From: Chloroflexota bacterium
Lineage (GTDB): Bacteria; Chloroflexota; Anaerolineae; Aggregatilineales; Phototrophicaceae
Length of the DNA stretch: 46,366 nucleotides
NCBI GenBank assembly: GCA_026713245.1
Contig: JAPOOU010000065.1
Coordinates: 1-46,366, forward strand
Reading direction: 5' to 3'
Shown: one piece after another, positions 25,733 to 33,785 of the stretch
Layout of the letters: each line of letters begins with the position of its first letter
Position numbering within the stretch: the first letter of the stretch is position 1
Position numbers and translations under genes: made by a program
Notes under the pieces: model-generated
Seen by the model: only the letters and a program-made list of their open reading frames with translations
Told to the model about the DNA's origin: nothing
Database searches by the model: none

Positions 25733-26173
25733 TTAAGACTCCTCTTGCATCAGCAGCATCCGAAAAGAACCAGAATGCTGATACGGCCAACCACCGTAAA
25801 ACCAAGCAAATGTGAAAGTGTAGAAGCCGTTTACAGTATACCACAAATGCGATAGCGGGATTCCAGCCAGATGAATCTTGGGTATATCTTCTTGCACTTC
25901 AACCTCATTCAATAGCTTGTGCAAAGTGATGCCCCGAGGGTCGATGCATGTCATAAAAAGATGTTCACATACTTCATCCATGTACCAGGCTGTCAATAGA
26001 TTTAGAGGCTGTGGCAGTCGAATGGTCCACTTTTCGCCGTCAAAGAATTGGGCTTCATTAGCGGCCAAGCTTTCAAATTTCCAATTGGTTACAGGCGTGT
26101 CGATCCATTCAGGATTCCCAGCGTCATGAGTAACTTCGAGGTTCCAAGTCGCCAGCGACCACAAATGCAGCAT
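25733..26173 (-). CDS. Unknown protein, first gene of a pair
   Basis: 146 residues, rich in Trp and His, no signal peptide (begins MLHLWSLATWNLEV). GGAGAGA lies just upstream of the ATG. Lower GC than its neighbours is apparent by eye and suggests a foreign origin. Segments such as WYMDEVCEHLFMTCIDPRG and AFYGGWPYQ-like aromatic stretches are visible but match no family I know. It follows the rfaE2-like gene by 15 bases on the same strand. Confidence 0.6.
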   Translation of the reverse strand: MLHLWSLATWNLEVTHDAGNPEWIDTPVTNWKFESLAANEAQFFDGEKWTIRLPQPLNLLTAWYMDEVCEHLFMTCIDPRGITLHKLLNEVEVQEDIPKIHLAGIPLSHLWYTVNGFYTFTFAWFYGGWPYQHSGSFRMLLMQEES

Positions 26174-26188
26174 AATTCTGTCTCTCCT

Positions 26189-26662
26189 TTAGGGCAACTT
26201 GCGGATGCGCCGTATCAGGTCGCTGGTGCTGCGACCGGGCAAGTAATCGATTAGCTCCACCCGGCCCCCGTAGGCTTCCACTGTCGGCCGCTCCGGCAAG
26301 TCCTGATGCGCGTAGTCGCCGCCTTTAACATAGATCTCCGGCTGCAAGGCGCGCAGCAATCGGTCCGCCCGGTCTTCTTCGAAAATGATCACGGCGTCGA
26401 CCGGTCGCAGCGCCGTCAGCAGGCGGGCCCGCTCCCGCGCCGGCACAATCGGCCGTCCCATTCCCTTCAAGCGCGCCGAGGAGGCGTCCCCGTTGAGCCC
26501 GACGAAGAGCGCGTCGCCCAGGCCGCGCGCCTTCTCCAGATAGTCGAGATGGCCAATATGCAGCAAGTCGAAGTGCCCGTTGCTGAAGACGAGCGTCTTG
26601 CCCGCATCGCGCAAGGCATCGCGCAATCGTCCCGCCGCAGCAAGTTCGAGCGTCTCTCCCAT
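26189..26662 (-). CDS. rfaE2: Heptose-1-phosphate adenylyltransferase-like (RfaE C-terminal domain type)
   Basis: 157 residues, equal to the stand-alone C-terminal half of HldE. Nucleotidyltransferase that activates a sugar phosphate with ATP or another NTP to an NDP-sugar. Motifs: TLVFSNGHFDLLHIGHLDYL with HIGH at residues 35-38, GLNGDASSARLKG, RPIVPARERA, IYVKGGDYAHQDLPE, and the C-terminal GRSTSDLIRRI. The kinase half of HldE is not nearby. It lies ~24 bases from the M3 peptidase gene on the same strand. The exact sugar (heptose or other) is not certain. Confidence 0.87.
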   Translation of the reverse strand: MGETLELAAAGRLRDALRDAGKTLVFSNGHFDLLHIGHLDYLEKARGLGDALFVGLNGDASSARLKGMGRPIVPARERARLLTALRPVDAVIIFEEDRADRLLRALQPEIYVKGGDYAHQDLPERPTVEAYGGRVELIDYLPGRSTSDLIRRIRKLP

Positions 26663-26686
26663 GATTTCAGCCGTCGCGCCCCCCTG

Positions 26687-28390
26687 CTAAACCGTCTCCA
26701 GGTCGTCAATCGTCGCTTCAATCAAATCGACGGCTTCCCGCAAAGTTTCACTGTCTAAGGCAAACCGGGCGCCCGCGGCTCGATAAATTTCAGGTAATGA
26801 AACGGTCGTGCCCAGGGTCAGCGCATGGCGATATCGCGCCAGTGCCGCGCCGTGATCTCTGAGCGAGTTCGCCCAGACCTGTACCGCGCCCAATTGCGCC
26901 AGTCCGTATTCGATATAGTAGAACGGCAGACAAAAGATGTGCATCTGCATGCGCCAGCGGAAACGTTTGTAGGGCTCCAGACCCGTGTAATCGATCACCG
27001 GCGTAAAGCGATCCCACAGGCTTTCCCAATGGTCATCGCACTTTTCCGGATCCCGCGCCGCGTCGATATTACTGTAAACCCAATGTTGAAAGCTCGCCAC
27101 AACCGCAATATACGCCCACAGCCGCAGCAGATTCTCGAGATGTTCGATGCGGGCGCGCGCCGCCGCCGCCGCTGTATAAAAGCCGCCCTGGTCCGCGGAC
27201 AGATAGGGCGCGGCCAGCAACTCCATCGCCATCGACGCCACCTCGGCGAATTCAATGGCGACATCTCGCTGCTGCGCCCAGGGTAAATGGTCGTCGCCAA
27301 AGGTATGAAAAGCGTGACCGGCCTCGTGCAGCATCGTCTGCACATCGTCATGCAAGCCGACCGCATTCATAAAAATGAATGGACGCCGCGATAGCGGAAA
27401 ATACGAACAGTAGCCGCCCGGCGCCTTGTTCTTGCGGTTCTCCAGATCCAGATATCCCTCGTCGCGCATGATTCGCAGGTATCCAGCCAGTTCGTCGTCG
27501 ACCGCGCTGAAAATGTCGATGGTTTTGTCTTCTAAGCTTTGTACCGCGGAAAACGGCCGCAAAGGCGGCCGACCATAGACATCGTTCTGTGTATCCCAGG
27601 GACGCAGCGCGACTACGCCCAGCCTGTCCCGGCGTCGCTCCAGAACACGTTCGTAAGCCGGAACCACTACATTTTCGATAGCCTCGAAGAAAGATAGCGC
27701 ATCGGACGGCGAATAATCGAATCGATTGAGTTCATGCCATTTGTAGGCGCGATAGTCGCGCATATCCGCGTTGGCGCTGATCTGTCCCCGCAGATCAAGG
27801 AAGCGCCCCCAGATGTCGTTGAGCTGGTCACGATCATCCAGGCTCCGTTCGAAGGAGCGTCGCCAGGCGCTTTCGCGGCGGCCGCGATCCGGCTCCGACA
27901 AGACCGGCTGCAACTGCCGCAGCGTCATTTGCTCGCCTTCCCATTCGACAGTCTGCGCGCCGAGAACGCGGTTGTATTCGGTGCCCAGGTTTTGCTCGGC
28001 GCCCAGCAGGGCAAGATTCTCTTCGCGAAACAATTCGATGCCGTTTTTGATTCGGCGGACAGCGGTCTCCATGCCCGGCGGCGTCAGACCACTGGCGATC
28101 AGTTTCTGATTTAGCTGATGCTCGACGCGCTTGAATTCGGGCTGGATCCGATCGTTGTAGCGCTGGAAACGTTCCTGGGCGCTCTCGTCAGCGGTATCCA
28201 CTGTCGTATCTACAAAGGCGCGATTTCCCAACTCATAATACAGCCGACTCAATTGCGTCCAGCCATCCAGCCAACTCTCGATATTTTCGGCACGGACTTC
28301 AATCGCCAACAACTCTTCGGCAAGCGGCAAAAAATCGTCCCATGTCCAATCCTTGATGTCCTGGTAACTTGTCGCGGATGGTCCAATCAT
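26687..28390 (-). CDS. pepF: M3-family oligoendopeptidase
   Basis: About 567 residues from ATG 28390, chosen for GAGGAGAA at 12 bases; an upstream extension to 28465 overlaps the previous gene. Zinc metallopeptidase of the thimet/PepF clan that cleaves short peptides in the cytoplasm. The active site is LHEAGHAFHTF (HExxH), with the third ligand Glu in FAEVASMAMELL about 25 residues later. The C-terminal region FCLPFYYIEYGLAQLGA is typical of PepF-like M3 proteins. It is the shorter and more diverged of the two M3 genes here. Possible polycistron: pepF2 > DUF3052 > this gene > rfaE2. Confidence 0.88.
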   Translation of the reverse strand: MIGPSATSYQDIKDWTWDDFLPLAEELLAIEVRAENIESWLDGWTQLSRLYYELGNRAFVDTTVDTADESAQERFQRYNDRIQPEFKRVEHQLNQKLIASGLTPPGMETAVRRIKNGIELFREENLALLGAEQNLGTEYNRVLGAQTVEWEGEQMTLRQLQPVLSEPDRGRRESAWRRSFERSLDDRDQLNDIWGRFLDLRGQISANADMRDYRAYKWHELNRFDYSPSDALSFFEAIENVVVPAYERVLERRRDRLGVVALRPWDTQNDVYGRPPLRPFSAVQSLEDKTIDIFSAVDDELAGYLRIMRDEGYLDLENRKNKAPGGYCSYFPLSRRPFIFMNAVGLHDDVQTMLHEAGHAFHTFGDDHLPWAQQRDVAIEFAEVASMAMELLAAPYLSADQGGFYTAAAAARARIEHLENLLRLWAYIAVVASFQHWVYSNIDAARDPEKCDDHWESLWDRFTPVIDYTGLEPYKRFRWRMQMHIFCLPFYYIEYGLAQLGAVQVWANSLRDHGAALARYRHALTLGTTVSLPEIYRAAGARFALDSETLREAVDLIEATIDDLETV

Positions 28391-28422
28391 GTTTGGGGTC
28401 TTCTCCTCAATCGCAGCCGGCT

Positions 28423-28833
28423 TCAGCGATCCCGCCGCCGATACACCAGTTTCAGTCCCGACCACTGCGCATCGATGGCGGCGACTTTGACATCGACCAA
28501 GCCGCCCGCCAAGGCGATCTCGCGAACGACGTCTTCCGTGATATCGGTGGGCATTTTAGCGGCTTTCTTGTACCAGGAAATCCAGATCATGCCGTCCTTG
28601 TGTATGGCCGCCTTCAGCGCGGGGAAGGCCGCTTCATAGTCGGCGCGTTCGACATAAAACGCTTGCAGGAAATCATAGTCCGCGCCGCATAGAGCCTCGT
28701 CGATTGCGACTCCCGCGGGCAATTCACCCAGCAAATCGCGGTAATGCGCGGGCGCCCCCAGCAGTGCCATCCGATAGCCGCCCTTGATACCCAGCTTCTT
28801 TTGCAGTGGCGTGCCGGAGTAACCCGCCGTCAT
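28423..28833 (-). CDS. DUF3052-family protein
   Basis: 136 residues, cytosolic. The start TAGYSGTPLQKKLGIKGGYR and the ending QWSGLKLVYRRRDR, with central ALKAAIHKDGMIWISWYKKAA, match the DUF3052 pattern of uncharacterised bacterial proteins. Function unknown; reported structures are not known to me. It sits between the two M3 peptidase genes, 32 bases before one and 42 bases after the other, suggesting a shared transcript. Confidence 0.8.
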   Translation of the reverse strand: MTAGYSGTPLQKKLGIKGGYRMALLGAPAHYRDLLGELPAGVAIDEALCGADYDFLQAFYVERADYEAAFPALKAAIHKDGMIWISWYKKAAKMPTDITEDVVREIALAGGLVDVKVAAIDAQWSGLKLVYRRRDR

Positions 28834-28875
28834 CTCTCGACCTTCCTTCGACTTCGGACTATCACAGTCAGGCCC

Positions 28876-30699
28876 TCAAGCGAACCGGTCGGGATACAAT
28901 TCCCGCGCCAGCGCGCCGGCCCGATCAATCCAGCCTTCGATCACATCAATGCCCTTTTGCCAGAAGCCGGGATCATTGATATCGACGCCGATTTTGGCCA
29001 GCAGTCTGTCCGGGTAATCGGAATCGCCCGCCGCCAGCAAATCAAGGTATTTCGGCACGAACGATTCGCCCTCGTCCTGGTACATCCGATACAGGGCCAA
29101 TACCAGCAACTCGCCGAAGGAATAAGCATAAACGTAACCCGGCGTATGCAAAAAGTGCGGGACATAGCTCCACCACAGCCCGTATTCCTCGGTGATGGTG
29201 ACGCTATCGCCGAACATGTCGCGCTGTGTTTCCAGCCACAATTCACTCAGCCGCTCGCTGGTCAACTCGCCTTCAGAGCGGCGCGCCCCGTGCATCTTGT
29301 CCTCGAATCGGTTCATTGATATCTGACGGAACACCGTAGCAAAGGTATCTTCAATCTTGCCCACCAACATCGAAAGCCGCACCTCTCTATCCTGTTCCGC
29401 CGCCATCAGATCCTGGAAGACCAGCATTTCGGCGAAAGTGGAGGCCATCTCGGCCGTGGTCAGCGGCGTATACAAGGCGAAGAGACCGTGTTCCCTCCCC
29501 GACAGCGCCATGTGGATGCCGTGACCCAATTCGTGCGCCAAGGTTGTGACATCGCGCGTGCTGCCCAGATAGTTGAGAAACACATAGGGCTCGGCGCTGG
29601 CGACTGTCGGCGCGGCAAAGGCCCCGCCCCGTTTGCCCGCGCTGACCGGCGCGTGGATCCGACGCTCGTCGAAGAACTCCTGAGCGATCGCTTTCATCTG
29701 AACGCTGAATTTCTCAAACGCCCCCAAAACAATGGCTTTCGCCTCGTCCCATTGGTAGAAGGCTGCGCTCTCCTTCAGATCCAGCGGCGCGTAACGGTCG
29801 TAATCATAGAGTTCCTCAAAGCCGAGCAATGCCCGCTTGAGTTCGTAGTGCCTCGCCACCAGCTCATAGTTGCCCGTCACGCTTTCGATCAGCGCCTCGA
29901 CGACCGAGTCCTCCGCTTTGTTGCTCAAGTTTCGTGAGGAAACCCAACTCGCATAGCCGCGGCGCTTGTCGCTGTTCGCCTTGTCCAGCGCCAGCGTATT
30001 GAAGATAAAGGTCAACTCCATCGAGCGCTCGTCGAGCTTGTCGGTCACCTTGCGCCACGCCATCTCGCGCACGTCGCGGTCCGCGTCATAAAGCTTGTTC
30101 AGGATAAAGGACATGTTGACCGCGTCGCCCATCCAGTCGAAGCTGAATCCGCTGGTCAATTGCGTGAAAAAGCGCGCCCAGGCGCTGCTGCCCGTCACCC
30201 CTTTTTCAATGATGATTTGCTCTTCCGGCTCGGTCAGCCGATAAGGCTTGTAGCGCCGTTCCGCTTCCAGGAAGTAGCGGAATTTCGCCAGTATCGGATC
30301 GTCCAAAATCGCTTTGGCGTGATCGTCGTCCAGCGCGTTCCATTCCAGCTCAAAAAAGACCAGGGTCTGACTGAGTGCGGCGTGCAAGTCTTGCATCCTG
30401 GCCACGAATGCCTGATAGGCCGCGTCGCCGGTATCGGTTGAAAAGTTCAAAAAGGCGTATGACTCCAGCCGTCCGCTCAAGTCATAAATGGTTTCCATGG
30501 CTTCGTAGGCTTCGACAAAATCATCAGCGTTCATCTTGTCGAGCTGTCCGCGATAGCGTTCCTGGAAGGCTTCCGCCAGCGCATTGACGCGCGCGATATC
30601 GGCTTCAAGCTCGGGGGCGTCCGTACTCTGATAGAAGACGGACAAATCCCAAATGACTTCATCGGCGCCCGTGGGACGCGCGGTTGCTGCATCGGTCAT
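28876..30699 (-). CDS. pepF: Oligoendopeptidase F (M3B)
   Basis: 607 residues, the standard PepF length. Cytosolic zinc endopeptidase for oligopeptides of about 7-17 residues in characterised relatives. The N-terminal helical domain begins IWDLSVFYQSTDAPELEAD; the active site is TLAHELGHGIHMALS, with the Glu ligand in TTAEMASTFAEMLVF. The C-terminal RDMFGDSVTITEEYGLWWSY and GYVYAYSFGELLVLAL motifs are family hallmarks. The ~550 bases upstream are filled with repeats. Confidence 0.95.
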   Translation of the reverse strand: MTDAATARPTGADEVIWDLSVFYQSTDAPELEADIARVNALAEAFQERYRGQLDKMNADDFVEAYEAMETIYDLSGRLESYAFLNFSTDTGDAAYQAFVARMQDLHAALSQTLVFFELEWNALDDDHAKAILDDPILAKFRYFLEAERRYKPYRLTEPEEQIIIEKGVTGSSAWARFFTQLTSGFSFDWMGDAVNMSFILNKLYDADRDVREMAWRKVTDKLDERSMELTFIFNTLALDKANSDKRRGYASWVSSRNLSNKAEDSVVEALIESVTGNYELVARHYELKRALLGFEELYDYDRYAPLDLKESAAFYQWDEAKAIVLGAFEKFSVQMKAIAQEFFDERRIHAPVSAGKRGGAFAAPTVASAEPYVFLNYLGSTRDVTTLAHELGHGIHMALSGREHGLFALYTPLTTAEMASTFAEMLVFQDLMAAEQDREVRLSMLVGKIEDTFATVFRQISMNRFEDKMHGARRSEGELTSERLSELWLETQRDMFGDSVTITEEYGLWWSYVPHFLHTPGYVYAYSFGELLVLALYRMYQDEGESFVPKYLDLLAAGDSDYPDRLLAKIGVDINDPGFWQKGIDVIEGWIDRAGALARELYPDRFA

Positions 30700-30930
30700 C
30701 TCAATCTCTTTCGTCCTTGGTCAAACACAATAAAAACGCGGCTATCGTAGCAGACGCCGCCGTAAGATTACACACCGATTCGCTTGTGTAGAAGAGCAAG
30801 CGCAGCAGATTCTCCTTAACCGCCGAGCGGCGCGTTAGTCGCGTAGACCCTGACCGTCAAGACACGTAGGACAAGAAGATTATTCTTAGGAGAACCAATA
30901 AAACAATGCAACTTTCGTCAAAGCAACGAT
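30700..30930 (+). other. Gene-free stretch upstream of pepF2
   Basis: No gene is seen. A weak R1-like fragment (ACCGCCGAGCGGCGCGTTAG, 30819-30838, inverted) precedes the composite element. The promoter of the pepF operon must lie here, but no clear -35/-10 pair stands out. Confidence 0.4.
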
Positions 30931-31195
30931 CTGTAGGGGCGACATACCATGTCGCCCGAAACCACATATCGCAGCGGCCGCGGGTGGTCAGATTGGTCGC
31001 GTAGACTCAAACCTCCGGTCGCCCCTGTTTCCGTTAACCGCGTCGCTCATGCGACGGGAAGGCTTACAATTTTGCGTGAGCGCGACATTCCTGGGACCTC
31101 TTCGCCGCCGCCGAGCGGCTACAGGGCTCGCTTTCGTTGCCCGACTTACTTACACTTTCTTCTCTGTTTTCTCTGTATTCTCTGTAGTTATTTTC
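30931..31195 (-). repeat. Composite R1+R2 element (copy F, inverted)
   Basis: Inverted counterpart of 16683-16917. Read on the minus strand: a CTCTGTG-complement tract, the flank GTAAGTAAGTCGGGCAACGA, the R1 core (31023-31123), the first R2 arm, then TGTGGTTTCGGGCGACATGG followed by TATGTCGCCCCTACAG. The last ~47 bases match the other copy with only about three differences, so one duplicated from the other or both from a recent source. An extra ~25 bases separates the R2 arms compared with copy B. Confidence 0.8.
31158..31187 (+). repeat. CTCTGTG tract
   Basis: TTCTCTGTTTTCTCTGTATT then CTCTGTAG: three TCTCTGT units at the outer edge of composite copy F, facing the PIN/TRAM gene end. Confidence 0.6.
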
Positions 31196-31250
31196 CAGTT
31201 TGAAGCGACTGCTCCGCCATGTACGCCGGCGGCGACTAAACAGGCGACCG

Positions 31251-32306
31251 CTAGCGCTGGCCCTCTCGCTCGGGCACGGCGAAGATCATGCGCCCGGTGG
31301 GACGGTTGATAAGCTTGGTAACCTCAACGCCGACGTTTCGGTCCATATATTTCTGCCCCGATTCCACCACCACCATGGTGCCGTCATCCAGATAGCCAAT
31401 GCCCTGATTGGGATCGCGACCTTCCTGAATGATCCGGATGGCGAAAGTTTCGCCGGGTATGTAGACCGAGCGCACCGCATTGGCCAGCGCATTGATATTC
31501 AGCACGTCGACCCCCTGGGCGTCGGCAACCTGGTTCAGATTAAAGTCGTTCGTCACCAATGAAGCGTTAAGCTGGATTGAAAGCGCCACCAGTTTGGCGT
31601 CAACCTCGCCGAATTCTTCCGGATCGTCATCAATGATCTTGACCGGCAAGTCGTTATTGCGCTGCAATTCGTTCAACTTGGCCAGGCCGCGCCGTCCGCG
31701 GTTGCGCCGCAAAGCATCTGCGGAATCGGCCACGCGGTGCAGTTCGCTCAGTACAAATCGTGGAATGATCAAGGTGCCGCCAATAAACCTCGTTTCCGCG
31801 ATCTCGACAATACGTCCGTCGATCAAGACGCTGGTATCCAGCAGCAGTTGTCGAGATGAAATGGCTTGAAATCGGCGCTGCCGGCCGATGGCGCGCTCGC
31901 TGATATTATCAAGCAGCTCGCCCGAGCGCATGCTGAATATGCGCATGCCCAACAAGCCACAAACGATGGAAACTAGCGCGGGCAGCGCCGTACCAAAGGG
32001 ACTGCCCAAGAGCGAAAGCGGGAAAGCAAGCATTAGCGCCAGCAAAAGTCCCACACAGGCGCCCGCGATCGCCAGCATGAGCTTTGGCGCCGGCATTTCG
32101 GCGATCGCCCCTTGCACACGCCGCCACGGATAAATTGTAAGCCAGGGCGCGCCGATCAAACCCACCAGCGCGCCGAGCGCCAAAAAGACCAACGATGCTT
32201 CGTTTCTCGTCAAGTCCGAAGGTCCAGCCAGCTCGGCGCCGATGCGCAAACCGATGAACCCAAAGAAAACCAGCCCAAAAAAACGTACAAAAAGTAGCGC
32301 TTTCAT
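31251..32306 (-). CDS. YacL-type membrane PIN/TRAM domain protein
   Basis: About 351 residues from ATG 32306 with GGAG at ~12 bases; the frame extends to 32384 without support. Four hydrophobic helices occupy roughly residues 1-115 (VRFFGLVFFGFIGLRIGA and later segments). A PIN nuclease domain follows (LLLDTSVLIDGRIVEIA, IPRFVLSELHRVADS, DAKLVALSIQ, LVTNDFNLNQVA), with the acidic residues expected to bind metal. The C-terminal ~60 residues form a TRAM domain (ETFAIRIIQEGRDPNQGIGY). Members are thought to be membrane-bound RNases. Full length. Confidence 0.92.
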   Translation of the reverse strand: MKALLFVRFFGLVFFGFIGLRIGAELAGPSDLTRNEASLVFLALGALVGLIGAPWLTIYPWRRVQGAIAEMPAPKLMLAIAGACVGLLLALMLAFPLSLLGSPFGTALPALVSIVCGLLGMRIFSMRSGELLDNISERAIGRQRRFQAISSRQLLLDTSVLIDGRIVEIAETRFIGGTLIIPRFVLSELHRVADSADALRRNRGRRGLAKLNELQRNNDLPVKIIDDDPEEFGEVDAKLVALSIQLNASLVTNDFNLNQVADAQGVDVLNINALANAVRSVYIPGETFAIRIIQEGRDPNQGIGYLDDGTMVVVESGQKYMDRNVGVEVTKLINRPTGRMIFAVPEREGQR

Positions 32307-32470
32307 TGCCAAGATATCTCCTGCGCCAATCCTCCTCTGCAAGACAGCTTCCGGCTCAAGCCCGGTGAGCGCAGATGAGGACAAGCGGCAACAATAAGAC
32401 GGACTATAATTGGATTAACCTACCCACGACTCCAGTGGCGACGTCTAACTGCAATTTGGCAAGCAATAAA

Positions 32471-32550
32471 ACGCTCGGCACGTAACGGACGCAAGCGTCT
32501 GCCGCGCTCACACAAAATAACAAGCCTTATCCTTGCGCCAGCAAGGGGGG
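32471..32550 (+). repeat. Dispersed repeat R1, copy G (subtype 2)
   Basis: ACGCTCGGCACGTAACGGAC, CTGCCGCGCTCACACAAAAT and AAGCCTTATCCTTGCGCCAG then CAAGG. The distal hairpin is CCTTGC-gcca-GCAAGG rather than CGTCGC-atga-GCGACG, which separates subtype 2 from subtype 1. Confidence 0.7.
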
Positions 32551-32690
32551 AATGTTAAATGAATTATGAAGCAGGGAAACCTATTTCTATTATATGACCT
32601 TCAAATGTCCCTTACAACAGATTGCGCGTTGATTTCTGAGCAATCGCTGCAAAACCAATTATCGGCGAATGTCACATAAATCTCGAAAAT

Positions 32691-32802
32691 GTAGCCGCTC
32701 GGCGGCAACGAAAAGGTCCGCCGCGCTCACGCAAAATCCTAAGCCTTTCCGTCGCATGAGCGACGCAGTTTACTTAAACAGGGGCGTCTCGCCGAGACGA
32801 GC
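32691..32802 (+). repeat. Dispersed repeat R1, copy H, plus R2-type hairpin
   Basis: A clean R1 copy (GTAGCCGCTCGGCGGCAACG ... TCCGTCGCATGAGCGACGCA) followed directly by a single hairpin GGGGCGTCTCG-cc-GAGACG at 32781-32799. R1 then R2-like hairpin is the same order as in the composite elements. The rest of the 480-base gap between the PIN/TRAM gene and the DUF4013 gene holds copy G and no gene. Confidence 0.8.
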
Positions 32803-32866
32803 AGGTATACTTACGTTGTGTGAGCGTGGTAGCCCAATTCGCGGTTTAATCGAAAAGAGGCGAGCC

Positions 32867-33538
32867 TCAATAGGCAACCTGGCGGTGGCTCATCCTGGCC
32901 GCGCGCAACCTGCGCCCATAGGCGCCCGCCAAATATCCATATACCGGCACAAACAGAACCGCCCCCAACAAGAATACCGGCAGCAAGACAGCGAGCGCGA
33001 TGCACGCGGCAAGCGACCGGACCAGCCATTGCAGCGTCAATGCGGCATTGCTCTGCATGGTGGACAGGATCATGCCAAGGCGAAAAAACTCGCCGGAATC
33101 CCAGCTGTCGGCGTAGCGGATAAATCCGATGGTGAAGAGGGTCCAGGCAAAAAGCAAATAAACGAATAGCAAGGGCAGCAGCGCGCTGACGATACCGACA
33201 TAGGTGATACCGCCAAAGACGCTCACGCCGATTGACGAGCGATATGAATAGAGGAAGGCCGCAACAACGATCAGCGGCAAGTGGTAGACGAACAGCGCAA
33301 GCAAAACATGGACGCCCTTGCCGATATCCTCGCCTAAGTGGTCCCATTCCGGCAATGGCCGGGGAAAATCATTCAAAACATTGTGGATGATCTCCGCCAG
33401 GTAGCCGAGCAAGACGCAGAGCGGGATGATGCCGATGACCGGTATGAAAGACAGCACGACGAACAAGGCGATCTCGCCCATCTTCTTGAGACTATGCCGA
33501 TCGCGGCGAATGTACGCAACTGCCTGTACAAGATCCAT
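32867..33538 (-). CDS. DUF4013-family membrane protein
   Basis: 223 residues with about five hydrophobic segments. The layout (N-terminal amphipathic start, FVVLSFIPVIGIIPLCVLLGYLAEI, then LNDFPRPLPEWDHLGEDIGKG) is characteristic of DUF4013, where PLPEWD is a hallmark. Function of the family is unknown; relatives are multi-pass integral proteins of bacteria and archaea. It ends with a basic tail. It stands alone between repeats. Confidence 0.85.
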   Translation of the reverse strand: MDLVQAVAYIRRDRHSLKKMGEIALFVVLSFIPVIGIIPLCVLLGYLAEIIHNVLNDFPRPLPEWDHLGEDIGKGVHVLLALFVYHLPLIVVAAFLYSYRSSIGVSVFGGITYVGIVSALLPLLFVYLLFAWTLFTIGFIRYADSWDSGEFFRLGMILSTMQSNAALTLQWLVRSLAACIALAVLLPVFLLGAVLFVPVYGYLAGAYGRRLRAARMSHRQVAY

Positions 33539-33685
33539 GACAATGCCTCCCGGCTAAAGAACTTCACATGGGATTAACACGATCTTAACATAATTTAATC
33601 GATTGTAAATAATGTTTTGGTTTTAATGTTATTTGCGTTTCCGCAGCTTTCAGCGATGGCCGGCATTGGTAGTTTCCCGCAATCT

Positions 33686-33725
33686 GGCGCGGCGGACTCT
33701 TTCGCGGCCGCCGAGCGGCTCTATG
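33686..33725 (-). repeat. Dispersed repeat R1, partial copy I
   Basis: GGCGCGGCGGACTCTTTCGC then GGCCGCCGAGCGGCT: the inverted left half of R1. It lies about 60 bases upstream of the GT9 gene and could affect its leader. The preceding bases (33560-33660) are conspicuously AT-rich. Confidence 0.6.
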
Positions 33726-33785
33726 CTTGACGGCGACAATCGGTTACATTTCGCGGATGATGCAATGCGCGCGAATGCTTGACCA

